In this document: positions 16,734 through 25,541 of the stretch, one piece after another
How the letters are laid out: every line of letters starts with the position of its first letter
How positions within the stretch are numbered: position 1 is the stretch's first letter
Assembly: GCA_965221625.1 (NCBI GenBank)
Contig: OZ244903.1
Coordinates: 248,001 to 312,000, forward strand
Direction: 5' to 3'
Length of the DNA stretch: 64,000 nt
Origin: Bin127 sp965221625
GTDB taxonomy: Bacteria > Chloroflexota > Dehalococcoidia > Lucifugimonadales > Lucifugimonadaceae
The notes under the pieces: generated by a model
Seen by the model: the letters and a program-made list of their open reading frames with translations, nothing else
Databases searched by the model: none
What the model was told of the DNA's origin: nothing
Translations under genes and position numbers: made by a program

Positions 16734-17483
16734 ATGAAACCTATCTGTGCGGTTACCGCGGAGGATGTCCGCGACTACGTAGAGCAAAACATCGGAGAGT
16801 TCCACCAAAAACGGGTCGAACGTCTTGAGAGTTTGAGGCTTCATAGCCTTTTGCGACGAAAAAACCCATATCTCTTTCGGGCAAAAGCCATCCAAACCGT
16901 GCACGATCTGATCCAACCGATGTTGGACGCGCACCTGAGTTCCCAAGAAGAAACGATGTTCGGCGCGTTCTTGGAGGGATTAGCCGTCGAGGTGTGCCGG
17001 ATCGCGAGGCAAGGCAGGCCTTCTGGGATTGAAGGCATCGATCTCGAGTTCGATACCGAAGACAGGCGATACATCGTGTCCCTGAAATCCGGACCGAACT
17101 GGGGCAACTCGAGCCAAGTGAAACAGATGCGGGACAACTTTCGGAGAGCGTCTCGAATTCTTAGACAGAACAACTCTCGACTCTCCGTGCAACCGATCAA
17201 CGGGTGTTGCTACGGCAGGACCACAAGGAAGTTCGATCGCGGAGACTACTGGAAACTGTCCGGACAGGCATTCTGGGAGCTGATTTCGGGAGACTCGGCG
17301 TTCTACACACGAATCGTTGAACCACTGTCCCATGGTGCGAGGGAGCGCAACAGCAGTTTCTCGAGAGCACACGGACGAGTCGTCAATCGTTTGGAAGCGG
17401 AATTCATTTCCGAGTTCTCGACCGGAGACTACGGCATCGACTGGGACAAGCTAGTTGCCTTCAACTCGAAGGCTGAACGGTGA
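16734..17483 (+). CDS. Type II restriction endonuclease, PmeII-like family
   Basis: Protein of 249 aa that matches, from memory, the PmeII-type endonuclease family. The diagnostic blocks are KNPYLFRAK (43-51), SSQEETMFGAFLEGLAVEV (69-87), GIEGIDLEF (98-106) and IVSLKSGPNWGNSSQ (114-128). D103 and K118 are the likely PD-(D/E)xK catalytic residues; the acid usually two before the Lys is Ser116, so the second acid may come from E74 or E81. It sits right behind the methyltransferase with no controller gene. The strong promoter of the next tRNA begins directly after its stop codon. The recognition sequence is unknown. Confidence 0.8.
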   Translation: MKPICAVTAEDVRDYVEQNIGEFHQKRVERLESLRLHSLLRRKNPYLFRAKAIQTVHDLIQPMLDAHLSSQEETMFGAFLEGLAVEVCRIARQGRPSGIEGIDLEFDTEDRRYIVSLKSGPNWGNSSQVKQMRDNFRRASRILRQNNSRLSVQPINGCCYGRTTRKFDRGDYWKLSGQAFWELISGDSAFYTRIVEPLSHGARERNSSFSRAHGRVVNRLEAEFISEFSTGDYGIDWDKLVAFNSKAER

Positions 17484-17511
17484 TTGACGCCTTTCGGCGC
17501 GTGTCTATAAT
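17484..17511 (+). promoter_or_regulatory. Sigma70-type promoter of tRNA-Gly
   Basis: TTGACG at 17484-17489, a 16-base spacer and a perfect TATAAT at 17506-17511. The predicted start near 17518 leaves about a dozen bases before the mature tRNA at 17531. It is the best-matching vegetative promoter in the window. Confidence 0.85.
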
Positions 17512-17530
17512 TGCAGGTATCTTGCCTTGA

Positions 17531-17605
17531 GCGGGAGTAACTCAGTGGCAGAGTATCTGCTTCCCAAGCAGAAGGTCGCGGGTTCGAATCCCGTCTCCCG
17601 CTCCA
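17531..17605 (+). tRNA. tRNA-Gly (anticodon CCC)
   Basis: Cloverleaf of 75 bases with encoded CCA. The acceptor stem is GCGGGAG/CTCCCGC with discriminator T (17602) and CCA at 17603-17605. The D-arm contains ACTCAGTGGCAGAGT, the anticodon loop TTCCCAA sits on a CTGC/GCAG stem, and the T-arm GCGGG TTCGAAT CCCGT has one G-T pair. The anticodon CCC reads GGG. It lies directly downstream of the restriction-modification pair; I found no duplicate of its 3' end that would mark an integration event. Confidence 0.97.
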
Positions 17606-17626
17606 ACTTCCTCTTAGGCAACCCGG

Positions 17627-18754
17627 TTATCGATCCTGCACCGATCCGTCGAAACCAATCGGCGTGTTCAACACTTTGGGTTCTTCTCCATAACTTTTCA
17701 AGGCGTCTTCGTTGAGCTCGATGCCCAGCCCAGGACCTTCCGGCACGGTCAGGTAGCCGTCGATTAACTCGAGCGGTTCAACCAAAAGATCGGATTTCGG
17801 CGGTTCCGATTCGCCCGTGTACTCCTGCAACGCAAAGTTGGGGATGCAGGCGTCGAGTTGGACGCATGCAGCGGTTGAAACGGGCGAGAGCGGGTTATGA
17901 GGTATCACCTTCACGTGCTGCGCCTCAGCCATCGCCGAGACCTTCTTGCACCCTGTGAGACCGCCGCACAGACAGAGGTCTGGGCGCACGTAAGCGCACC
18001 CGCCGCTCTCCAACAACTGCTGATACTCGAAGATCGTTGTAAACCGTTCACCCGTTGCGATTGGAATGTTGCATTGTGCTTGCACCTCCGCCATCCTAGC
18101 CGGACTGTCTGGCAGCATTGGGTCTTCATAGAAGAACGGGTTAAACTGCTCCAATCTGCGGCCCAACCAAATCGACTCCGCCGGGTTCATTTGGCGATGT
18201 ATCTCAACGCAGATGTCAACGTCGGACCCCACAGCGTCCTTTACTATGCCGACTCTCCGTACCGCTTCGTCTGCCCACTCCGTGTACGACTTGTGCATGT
18301 AGTAGTCGTTAGGGAACGGGGTGAATCTGACTGCTGTGAAGCCTTGCATCTTGGCTCGTAACGCATCCTCTGCGAGTTCCTCGGCTGTATCTCCTCCGAT
18401 GTGCATGTAGCAACGGACCCGATCGCGGGTTTTGCCGCCCATCAGGTCGTATATCGGCACCCCGAGCCGCTTGCCCTTCATGTCCCACAACGCAATGTCG
18501 ATGGCACTCAACGCACCTTGCACTACCGACCCCATGAAGTGCGATGAACGATATAAGTACTGGTAGTGATGCTCGATCAGGTTGGGATCTTTGCCGACTA
18601 GGTAATCCGACATCACCTCTACCATCGTCTTAGTCGGACGCTGCCATCCGTGGACGCCTCCCTCGCCAATCCCCACGTATCCGTCTTCCGAATAGATTTT
18701 GATTAGCAGCCACCGGCTCCAAAGGAAGGTGTCGACTTTTTCAATCTTCGTCAT
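17627..18754 (-). CDS. Mandelate racemase/muconate lactonizing enzyme family dehydratase (DgoD-like)
   Basis: Enolase-superfamily protein of 375 aa. Metal ligands are seen in DICVEIHRQM (first acid), FYEDPMLP (second) and ATGERF (third). The general-base His is in KVIPHNPLSPVS, as in galactonate and gluconate dehydratases; the N-terminal capping domain covers about 1-120. It probably dehydrates an aldonic acid to a 2-keto-3-deoxy acid, matching the chemistry of the dehydratase at 3319. ATG 18754 (MTKIEKVDTF) is chosen over a start 12 codons upstream because it matches the family and has GGA nine bases before. The exact substrate is open. Confidence 0.85.
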   Translation of the reverse strand: MTKIEKVDTFLWSRWLLIKIYSEDGYVGIGEGGVHGWQRPTKTMVEVMSDYLVGKDPNLIEHHYQYLYRSSHFMGSVVQGALSAIDIALWDMKGKRLGVPIYDLMGGKTRDRVRCYMHIGGDTAEELAEDALRAKMQGFTAVRFTPFPNDYYMHKSYTEWADEAVRRVGIVKDAVGSDVDICVEIHRQMNPAESIWLGRRLEQFNPFFYEDPMLPDSPARMAEVQAQCNIPIATGERFTTIFEYQQLLESGGCAYVRPDLCLCGGLTGCKKVSAMAEAQHVKVIPHNPLSPVSTAACVQLDACIPNFALQEYTGESEPPKSDLLVEPLELIDGYLTVPEGPGLGIELNEDALKSYGEEPKVLNTPIGFDGSVQDR

Positions 18755-18877
18755 CTGTGAGCGTCCTAACTTGATGGGCACACCTCGCACGCGTTTGCTC
18801 GGCGATGCTGCGTTAGCAGTTTAATGGATGGCGCGGTTAACATCGTCAGTCGCGCAGCTAACTTTGGAGGAGTCGAG

Positions 18878-19897
18878 ATGCGAATACTCGTGACTGGCAT
18901 TTCAGGTCGCGTCGGCTCAAACGTCGCTCAGCGTTTCGTTGAACTGGGACACGAAGTTGTCGGTTTCGTTTGGCCCGGCGATCGCCAAGCCGACAAGGTG
19001 GCACAGATCGGTGCCGAAATCATTGAGGGCGATCTCGCCATTAACTCCGAGGTAGCCGCGGCCGCGGAATGTGCGGACGTGATCTTCCATCTCGGTGCGG
19101 CATTTCAAGCCGGCGGCCCGTTCAAACCTGAACAGTATTTCGACATCAATGTCAAAGGCACCTTCAACGTTCTCGAAGCGGCACTGAATCTCGGCGACCG
19201 ATTGAAGCACGTCATCGTAACCAGCACCGATGCGACCATGAACAAGTACCCGCCCTACGGAATCGAAGAACCGATTGCGGAATCGTCCCTGCCCCTCGTG
19301 ACGACACAGTGGTATGGCTACTCCAAGGTGTTGACCGAACACCTAGTCAACCGTTACGTGCTCGCCGAATCTCTGCCGGCAACGATATTTCGATTTGCCA
19401 ACGCCTGGGGTGCCGGTGAAGCTTTGGAGCATCCCCAGTTTCACCTCAAAACCTTCATCGATCAACTCTCCGGATCGAATGTGCCTGAGCAAGGTCGCGC
19501 TTTGAAGTGGATGGTTGAAGCGTATCAAGGCGAACCGCATCTCATCGTCGCCCAAGACGTCAACGGCAGACCGTGGAAGAAACACTTCGTCGAAGTCCGA
19601 GACATTGTTCACGCATACGAACGCGCCATTGGCAATCCGGCAACTTTCGGAAAGGTCTATCAGATTGCTTCGCGTGAACCCTACCGGTGGGACGCAGTCA
19701 TCCCCTACATGGCCGAGAGATTGAACGCTCCATACTCCAGCGTCCGATTACCGATTACGCCGACGTACTACGAGTACGACCTTTCAACCAGTCAAGGCGA
19801 TTTCGGTTACGACCCGCCACTGACTATTCGCGACATGATCGACGAAGCGATTAGCCACCGAAGCGGTAAGGGTTCTATCATCCCGACTACGGTTTGA
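18878..19897 (+). CDS. NAD-dependent epimerase/dehydratase (extended SDR)
   Basis: Protein of 339 aa with the Rossmann motif TGISGRVG (5-12, GxxGxxG type), VIFHLGAAF, the strand VIVTSTDATM supplying the Ser/Thr, and the catalytic YGYSKVLTE (YxxxK). Extended SDRs of this type epimerise, reduce or dehydrate nucleotide sugars or other polar substrates. The C-terminal half (VEVRDIVHAYERAI) holds the conserved substrate-binding region. ATG 18878 has GGAGG at 18866-18870. Its last 11 bases overlap the convergent gene at 19887. Next to the DgoD-like gene, a sugar-acid role is plausible but unproven. Confidence 0.85.
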   Translation: MRILVTGISGRVGSNVAQRFVELGHEVVGFVWPGDRQADKVAQIGAEIIEGDLAINSEVAAAAECADVIFHLGAAFQAGGPFKPEQYFDINVKGTFNVLEAALNLGDRLKHVIVTSTDATMNKYPPYGIEEPIAESSLPLVTTQWYGYSKVLTEHLVNRYVLAESLPATIFRFANAWGAGEALEHPQFHLKTFIDQLSGSNVPEQGRALKWMVEAYQGEPHLIVAQDVNGRPWKKHFVEVRDIVHAYERAIGNPATFGKVYQIASREPYRWDAVIPYMAERLNAPYSSVRLPITPTYYEYDLSTSQGDFGYDPPLTIRDMIDEAISHRSGKGSIIPTTV

Positions 19898-20474
19898 AGC
19901 GCGACATCGCGTAGTAGGTGCCGAACGCGAAGCCGATCAAACCGCCGATGTTGACGACGATCCCCGGACCTGCACCGGCCGCGGGAATAGCAACTGCGAT
20001 GAAATCGATCGCCAGCACTTCCGCGACGTAGAAAACGAGTGAAAGGGCACCGGCAAGCACCCGCAGGCTTGTCGAGTACTTCCTTCCTCCGAAGTAGATC
20101 ATCGCTTGCGAAACCGCGAGTGCCCCGCCGAACTGGGCCATCCCGACTACGATGAGCCAAACATTTCCGGGGATGCCTGAAAGTAATTCCAATGACCACA
20201 ACGCAACCGCAACCACCGCGATTGCTACGCCGATCACGATCGCCCCAACTCCTCCTAATAATCCAGTTCGTATCAGATCACTCTGACCAACCTTGAACAT
20301 CTCAGGGCCGCCGATTGATGCGCATTCTGGGCATTTCGAACCCACAGGCGCGTAGACCATGCAACGCGGGCAAATGGGCATGCCGCAATGGGAACAACGC
20401 AGATTCGTCTCAACTTCCTGGTCGCGCGGGCACGAGACCATGCTGAGGTCGACTTCGCTGGTGTTCTGGCTCAT
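19887..20474 (-). CDS. Zinc-ribbon/B-box-like membrane protein of unknown function
   Basis: Protein of 195 aa. Residues 14-53 form a Cys-rich knuckle, CPRDQEVETNLRCSHCGMPICPRC then GSKCPEC, matching the B-box-type zinc finger found fused to bacterial membrane domains. Four hydrophobic segments follow (about 70-95, 105-130, 140-160, 170-190). I do not recognise a function; similar N-terminal fingers precede rhomboid-like or DUF domains, but no rhomboid Ser-His motif is visible here. It lies 25 bases downstream of plsY on the same strand. The 3' end overlaps the epimerase gene tail to tail. Confidence 0.75.
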   Translation of the reverse strand: MSQNTSEVDLSMVSCPRDQEVETNLRCSHCGMPICPRCMVYAPVGSKCPECASIGGPEMFKVGQSDLIRTGLLGGVGAIVIGVAIAVVAVALWSLELLSGIPGNVWLIVVGMAQFGGALAVSQAMIYFGGRKYSTSLRVLAGALSLVFYVAEVLAIDFIAVAIPAAGAGPGIVVNIGGLIGFAFGTYYAMSRFKP

Positions 20475-20499
20475 CGTGATGCGGGTTACTTCACATTCC

Positions 20500-21201
20500 T
20501 TAAGACAAACGATCCGGTCGGCTGCTGATCCACAACTCCCGCGACGTTATGTCACGGTCGAATATGGTGCGATTCCAGACTAGTCTCGTTAGACTTAGCT
20601 CATCATAGAGTAGCAACGATTGCTTGAAGCCGTTGGATGTAATTCGCCTCAGAATCATCACCACTGAGAACGCCAAAGCAAAGGATGCAACCCACACGTC
20701 AAACCCGGCCCACAACGACCAAATCGGCAACGAAACCGAAGCCACCAACCAGAGCATTGCCGAGTCACGCCAAGGTGACATCGTGAACAACACCGCAGGT
20801 ATCGACAGCCATAGCAACAGCAGCGGAACCCCAAACGCCGCCAGCGCACCAACCCCAACCGAGATTCCGCGTCCGCCTGAGAATCGTAGGAACACCGGCC
20901 AATTGTGTCCGCAAAGTGCCGACAACGCGGCCACGGACTGAACGCCCGTACCGACGTCCAAAGCATATGGACCGGCAAGAAGCACAGGGAAAAAGCCTTT
21001 GACGAACACGTCGAAAGCGCCTATCGGCACGAACCACTGTTTGCCGAGATGCACCGAGGTGTTGGATGCACCTACGTTGCCGCTGCCGAACTCTCGAATG
21101 TCGATGCCCGCAACTATTCGGGCAACCAAAAACGAGGTGGGAATCGAACCGATTAGGTACGATGCGACGATGATCGTGACGATTGGCAACGCTTCGGGCA
21201 T
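20500..21201 (-). CDS. plsY: Acyl-phosphate:glycerol-3-phosphate acyltransferase PlsY
   Basis: Membrane enzyme making lysophosphatidate from acyl-phosphate and glycerol-3-phosphate. The three PlsY signatures are present: GSIPTSFLVAR then DIREFGSGNVGASN (18-46), FDVFVKGFFP (63-72), and CGHNWPVFLRFSGGRG (about 97-112). Several membrane helices are visible. The 233 aa exceed the usual 195-215 because of a charged C-terminal tail (LVWNRTIFDRDITSRELW). It starts 12 bases after the PHP gene on the same strand. Confidence 0.93.
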   Translation of the reverse strand: MPEALPIVTIIVASYLIGSIPTSFLVARIVAGIDIREFGSGNVGASNTSVHLGKQWFVPIGAFDVFVKGFFPVLLAGPYALDVGTGVQSVAALSALCGHNWPVFLRFSGGRGISVGVGALAAFGVPLLLLWLSIPAVLFTMSPWRDSAMLWLVASVSLPIWSLWAGFDVWVASFALAFSVVMILRRITSNGFKQSLLLYDELSLTRLVWNRTIFDRDITSRELWISSRPDRLS

Positions 21202-21212
21202 TACCCGATTAT

Positions 21213-22196
21213 CTACAAACTCGCTTCATTTATCGCGCAACCAACGCGTCCATGGAGCGACAGCGCACGCGCGTAGAGTGCTCGACAAGTGCCCGGAGGC
21301 GGTCCGTTCATCCCCGGTAGCACCTCATTCTCGGCGTCGTTGGCGTGATAGTCGGAACCGCCTGATTTGACTAACCCGTATCGATCCGCCAGATCCGAAT
21401 ACCGTTGTATTGACGCAGGTCCGTACTTCTCCGCATAAACCTCAATGCCTGTCAATCCCAGCGGGGCAAGTTCGTCGAGCACCATTTCGATGTCGGCGAC
21501 TGTCCTCGGATGCGCCACCGTCGCAACACCCCGGGCACCATGGACTAGCTCCAACGCGCGTCGCCCTTCCACCTTCAATCGCGGTAAGTGTGCCGGCTTT
21601 CCCGGGGAAAGATACCTATCGAACGCTTCCGAAACGCTATCCACGTATCCAGCAAGGATCATCGCGCGCGCGACGTGAGGTCGACCGATCGCACCCTCGG
21701 CATTCGCTACAACCGAATCCCATGAGATCGGCAATCCCAATTCGCCAAGACGCTCGACAATTTGTTGCGCCTTGCTAGCCCTATCAGAAACCAGATGACT
21801 TAACTGTCGCTGCAAATCGGCGTTGTCCCGATCAATGAAGTGGCAAGTTAGATGAATTTCTTGGCTACGCACCTGCGCGCTCAACTCGATGCCGGGAATG
21901 AAGGTAAGCGACACGAAGCGATTTGCCTCCCTTTCCGCATCGTCAAACCCTGCGGTCGTATCGTGGTCGGTGATCGAGAAGCGTCGAATTGATGTGCCAG
22001 CTAGGAATCGGACTAGCTCGGCAGGCGACATCGCACCGTCAGACGCGGTGGTGTGTAGATGCAAATCTTCTTCTACGCGCCAAGGAGGTGCGTCTTTCAG
22101 AGTCGCTCCGGGGTCGTGTCTCGCCCCGGAATCGCGGCTGATTGATGACGCGGTCTTGTCGCGAGCGTCAGCACTCGCGGCATCGCCTAATTTCAA
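21213..22196 (-). CDS. PHP domain phosphoesterase (TrpH/YciV-like)
   Basis: Protein of 327 aa. The metal-binding PHP motifs appear in order: DLHLHTTASDG (44-54), SITDHDTTAG, FIPGIELSAQ, then late VAHPRT and SGGSDYHAN. Known relatives hydrolyse 3',5'-nucleoside bisphosphates or trim the 5' ends of structured RNA. The start appears to be TTG 22196, which overlaps the rny stop as TTGA and suggests coupled translation; the first 40 residues are not conserved, so a later start is possible. Pairing with rny fits a role in RNA turnover, which is inference. Confidence 0.85.
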   Translation of the reverse strand: MKLGDAASADARDKTASSISRDSGARHDPGATLKDAPPWRVEEDLHLHTTASDGAMSPAELVRFLAGTSIRRFSITDHDTTAGFDDAEREANRFVSLTFIPGIELSAQVRSQEIHLTCHFIDRDNADLQRQLSHLVSDRASKAQQIVERLGELGLPISWDSVVANAEGAIGRPHVARAMILAGYVDSVSEAFDRYLSPGKPAHLPRLKVEGRRALELVHGARGVATVAHPRTVADIEMVLDELAPLGLTGIEVYAEKYGPASIQRYSDLADRYGLVKSGGSDYHANDAENEVLPGMNGPPPGTCRALYARALSLHGRVGCAINEASL

Positions 22197-23722
22197 CTGG
22201 CGATCGCCTCGGCGCGAGATTCGCGGATCACTATCACCTTGATCAAACCCGGATACTGCAACCGCTGCTCGATTGCCTTCGCAATGTCGCTGGAGAGTAC
22301 GCTCGCTTCAGCGTCGGACGTCTTCTCGGGGTCGACCATCACCCGCAGCTCGCGGCCTGCTTGGATTGCGAAAACTCGATTCACACCTTCAAAACCAAGG
22401 GCGACGTTTTCGAGCTCGTTCAAGCGTTTGAGATAGTTTTCGTTAGTATCGTTCCGCGCTCCCGGGCGGGCTGCACTGATGGCATCTGCCGCCGCAACAA
22501 CGAACGAGATCGGGGTTGTCATCTCGCGGTCGTGATGTTCTCGGATGGGGATTACGACGTTGTCGCGCATCCCGTATTGTGCCGCAACGTCAGCACCGAT
22601 CTCGGCATGCGGACCTTCGATCTCGTGCGTCAACGCCTTGCCGATGTCGTGAAGAAACCCGGCGGTCTTCGCCACTTGCGCATTGGCACCGATCTGCGAA
22701 GCCAACAAACCAGAAAATTGCCCGACCTCGATGCTGTGCTGCAACACATTTTCTCCGTATGAATATCGGTACTTCAACCGCCCCATCAGCTTCGTCAGTT
22801 CAGGGTGCAGGCCTCGGATGCCGACCTCAAGCACCGCATCCTCGCCGGCCTTGCGAACTGTGGTGTCAACCTCGCGGCGCGCTTTTTGTACTGCGTCTTC
22901 GATGCGAGCGGGTTGGATGCGACCGTCTTTGATCAAGCGAACCAAAGCCACCCGCGCAACTTCCCGCCGTATTGGATCGAAACATGAGATAGCGACGGTG
23001 TCGGGCGAGTCATCCACCAACAGGTCGACGCCGGTATTCGCCTCAATTGCGCGGATGTTGCGACCTTCGCGCCCAATCAACCTACCCTTGACGTCCTCCG
23101 AAGGTATCGGGATGCTGGTTAGAGACGCCTCGCCAACTACCTCAGATGCGTACCGCTGCATCGACGCAGCAAGCAGTTCTCGAGCCCGATCATCGGCCTC
23201 GTTTTGGTACTGCAACTCGACTTCTCGGAAACGTTTCTTGAACTCGTACTCGTTTTCCTCTTCGGCACGTTTGAACAACGTTTGCGTTGCCACTTCTCGG
23301 CTCATCCCTGCCACACGTTCCAACTCAGTCGAGAGCTGCTCTTGCAACCGTCTGTCGGTCTCGTCGAGCTTAGCTTCGAACGTCTTCAGCTCTTCCTGCC
23401 GGGTCTGCAACTCGGACGTCGTTCTGTCGATTCGTCGTTGGATGCGTTGCAGATCGTTCCGTTCGCGACGATTCTGCCGTGCACGCTTCTTGCGTTCGTC
23501 TTCTATGTCATTGCGCTCTTGCTCTGCCCGTTGTTGGGATTCTCTGAGTAATTCAATGCTGCGCGTCCGAGCCTGTTCGATCTGTTGCGTCAAAGCGTCT
23601 TCCGTGGCCTTGATGGCCTTGGCATTGAGGCGCGTGTTGCCCCAATAACCCAGTGCCAACCCCACGAGAAGCAACACCAACGCAGACACACCCGCCAAGC
23701 CGGCTACTAGGGCAGGATTCAT
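22193..23722 (-). CDS. rny: Ribonuclease Y
   Basis: Membrane-anchored endoribonuclease of 509 aa that initiates mRNA decay. The N-terminal helix is LVAGLAGVSALVLLLVGLALG (about 5-25). A long charged coiled coil covers about 35-195. The KH domain has KGRLIGREGRNIRAIEANTG, and the HD domain carries HDIGKALTHEIEGPHAEIG with the metal-binding His-Asp. The length matches the family. Its 3' end couples to the PHP gene. Confidence 0.95.
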   Translation of the reverse strand: MNPALVAGLAGVSALVLLLVGLALGYWGNTRLNAKAIKATEDALTQQIEQARTRSIELLRESQQRAEQERNDIEDERKKRARQNRRERNDLQRIQRRIDRTTSELQTRQEELKTFEAKLDETDRRLQEQLSTELERVAGMSREVATQTLFKRAEEENEYEFKKRFREVELQYQNEADDRARELLAASMQRYASEVVGEASLTSIPIPSEDVKGRLIGREGRNIRAIEANTGVDLLVDDSPDTVAISCFDPIRREVARVALVRLIKDGRIQPARIEDAVQKARREVDTTVRKAGEDAVLEVGIRGLHPELTKLMGRLKYRYSYGENVLQHSIEVGQFSGLLASQIGANAQVAKTAGFLHDIGKALTHEIEGPHAEIGADVAAQYGMRDNVVIPIREHHDREMTTPISFVVAAADAISAARPGARNDTNENYLKRLNELENVALGFEGVNRVFAIQAGRELRVMVDPEKTSDAEASVLSSDIAKAIEQRLQYPGLIKVIVIRESRAEAIAS

Positions 23723-24067
23723 GTTTCGCTCCTTAGTTGTAGCCGCAGTTGCCTGCGAATGGGTCGCCCGGTTTGGTCACGCACTAACGCGTTGGCTCGC
23801 CGTTGGCATCCAAATGGAGTTTTCGGATTCGGCCAGCCAGCATCGGTTCGCTTTGCGGTGCACGAGAACGCATCAAATGACATGCGACCTCAGTGCGACC
23901 CAATTAGTCGTTCTGACTAAATCTTAAGCAATTCGCAATATCCGACGCAATTCGTAACGACGGATGAACGAACGTGTAGCGTCAGAAAAGGCGCGACTAG
24001 CAGCGGAAGCCAACCCGAATCCCACGCGAATTTGAGAGTTGCACTGCGAGGTCCGAGAGGAATGAGC
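23723..24067. other. Intergenic region upstream of rny
   Basis: 345 bases between the 3' end of rplY and the start of rny, both on the minus strand, so it should carry the rny promoter. A perfect six-base inverted repeat TTAGTC/GACTAA with five-base spacer lies at 23904-23920 and could be an operator or short hairpin. No gene, RNA or clear terminator was recognised; a short plus-strand frame here lacks any signature. Confidence 0.4.
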
Positions 24068-24721
24068 CTAGTCTTCACCTTCGTCTGAGGTTGATTCACC
24101 CTCTTCGTCAGCACCCTCTTCGACTTCCACTTCGTCCTCTTCCAAGTCCTCCGCAATCACCCGCGGCGGTTGGACCCAGGCAACGCGCTCATCCGGGTCG
24201 CTCGCCAATGACGCACCTGCAGGAAGTTCCAGATCGGAAGCCAAAATGGCGACGTCAAGTGAGGTCAGGACTTCACAATCGGCTTGCAGTTCCGGCGGGA
24301 TGCTGCCCGGGCGTGCTGAGAGCACAACTTCGTAGACACCTTGTGTCACGAACCCGGCACCGCCTCGAATTCCGGGTGCGAGTTCTTGATTAATCAGCAC
24401 CACCGGCACCGGTGCCTCCACCTCTTGAGTAACATCCACTCGAAGGAAATCAACGTGCAGCAAGTCACCCGAAACCGGGTGGGTACTAACGTCCCTGACC
24501 AGCGTCACGTCGGACGTGCCACCAGTCGAACTCACTGTCACGGGTGACGTCCTCCCCGCCGTCCTGAGTATGCTGATGAGTTGACGACTCTCGGCCTGCA
24601 GCGACATCGGTGCATCATCAAGTCCGTAGACGTGTATCGGAACGATGCCTTGGGCGCGGAGTGCACGATTCTTCTTACCCATCGCGGTGCGCGGGTCGGC
24701 GTACAACACCAGGTCACTCAT
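24068..24721 (-). CDS. rplY: 50S ribosomal protein L25/general stress protein Ctc
   Basis: 5S rRNA-binding protein of 217 aa in the long (TL5/Ctc) form. The N-terminal L25 domain starts SDLVLYADPRTAMGKKNRALRAQGIVPIHVYG and contains HPVSGDLLHVDFLRVD near 80-95. The C-terminal beta domain ends about residue 190. A strongly acidic tail (EDLEEDEVEVEEGADEEGE) follows, common in Ctc proteins. It is divergent from the Rrf2 gene. Confidence 0.93.
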   Translation of the reverse strand: MSDLVLYADPRTAMGKKNRALRAQGIVPIHVYGLDDAPMSLQAESRQLISILRTAGRTSPVTVSSTGGTSDVTLVRDVSTHPVSGDLLHVDFLRVDVTQEVEAPVPVVLINQELAPGIRGGAGFVTQGVYEVVLSARPGSIPPELQADCEVLTSLDVAILASDLELPAGASLASDPDERVAWVQPPRVIAEDLEEDEVEVEEGADEEGESTSDEGED

Positions 24722-24861
24722 AGGTCACTTCTCCGAATTGCTGCTCCATTGAACCAAACGGACCTGACTGAAACTGTCCGGCGGTCAACGCGAAGCCAGA
24801 TATCGTTATTCCCAAACTTCGATTTTAAACTTCGACGAACCGAATGCCAACCTTAACGCAT

Positions 24862-24870
24862 TGGTATACT
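24862..24870 (+). promoter_or_regulatory. Extended -10 promoter candidate for the Rrf2 gene
   Basis: TGG immediately before TATACT (24865-24870) makes an extended -10 element; no convincing -35 is present, as is usual for this class. It would start transcription near 24877, just before the tandem repeat at 24880, giving a leader of about 95 bases. Confidence 0.45.
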
Positions 24871-24879
24871 TGCATCATC

Positions 24880-24901
24880 GCGAGAGTGGAGCGAGAGTGG
24901 A
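24880..24901 (+). repeat. Tandem 11-base repeat at the Rrf2 promoter
   Basis: GCGAGAGTGGA occurs twice without a gap (24880-24890, 24891-24901). A 9-base match, GAGAGTGGA, recurs at 24986-24994 at the start of the coding region. The position at the predicted transcription start suits an operator, possibly for the regulator itself. This is inference. Confidence 0.55.
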
Positions 24902-24971
24902 CCGGCCGACTCGGTTTGGGCCCAGTTTCAAACGTCCCGTTGCAGGGGAGCCGTATCGGACATATCCCGCC

Positions 24972-25421
24972 ATGTTGATCCCAATGAGAGTGGATTACGC
25001 CGTGAGGTTGCTTGTCTATCTCGCGATGCAGCCCCGTCACGAGTTTTATCCGTCATCCACCATCGCAAAAGAGCAGCACATCCCGGAGCCTTACCTTCTC
25101 CGCATTTCGGCAGATCTGGTACGTGCCGGCCTGATCGAATCTCGGCGAGGACCAGGCGGTGGACAACGCCTCGCATTACCGCCTTCCGAGATCACGGTCG
25201 GACGGGTTGTCGACAGCGTGGACCACACGTTCGCGGCGTTGGATTGCCTGAGTTCACCCGAAGCATGCCTCATATCCGGTGCTTGCTCACAGCGAGAGTT
25301 ATGGGGAGACGTCGAGCAGATGCTCCTTGACTATCTTTTCGAGATCAAGATTGACGACCTCGTCAAGAAACAAAGAAAACTCGAAGGCGCACAGTCAATC
25401 GAGTTCGCTTCGCGCAATTGA
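24972..25421 (+). CDS. Rrf2 family transcriptional regulator (likely Fe-S type)
   Basis: Winged-helix regulator of 149 aa. RVDYAVRLLVYLA opens the DNA-binding domain; IPEPYLLRISADLVRAGLIESRRGPGGGQRLA is the helix-turn-helix and wing. Three cysteines, C92, C99 and C105 (spacing x6, x5), fall where IscR and NsrR bind a cluster, suggesting a [2Fe-2S] or [4Fe-4S] sensor. ATG 24972 is chosen; ATG 24984 is also possible and the open frame before them is not family-like. It reads towards the E1-like and cysteine synthase genes, so control of cysteine or Fe-S supply is a reasonable hypothesis. Confidence 0.85.
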   Translation: MLIPMRVDYAVRLLVYLAMQPRHEFYPSSTIAKEQHIPEPYLLRISADLVRAGLIESRRGPGGGQRLALPPSEITVGRVVDSVDHTFAALDCLSSPEACLISGACSQRELWGDVEQMLLDYLFEIKIDDLVKKQRKLEGAQSIEFASRN

Positions 25422-25541
25422 GTCACCGTTTGCAGCTTGGGATAGAATCTCGTCCTAACGGGTTCATCCAGTTCAATCGACGTTTCAGCGGAATCGACAT
25501 CAAGAACTTCGCCACATGCGTGCGTGTCTGAGGGTCTCCTA

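Noticed and set aside
17531..17605. tRNA-Gly as an attachment site for an integrated element
   Set aside because: No integrase and no repeat of the tRNA 3' end in the surrounding sequence.
22683..23648. 321-codon plus-strand frame inside rny
   Set aside because: Ser/Arg-rich mirror of the charged coiled coil; rny has full family conservation on the other strand.
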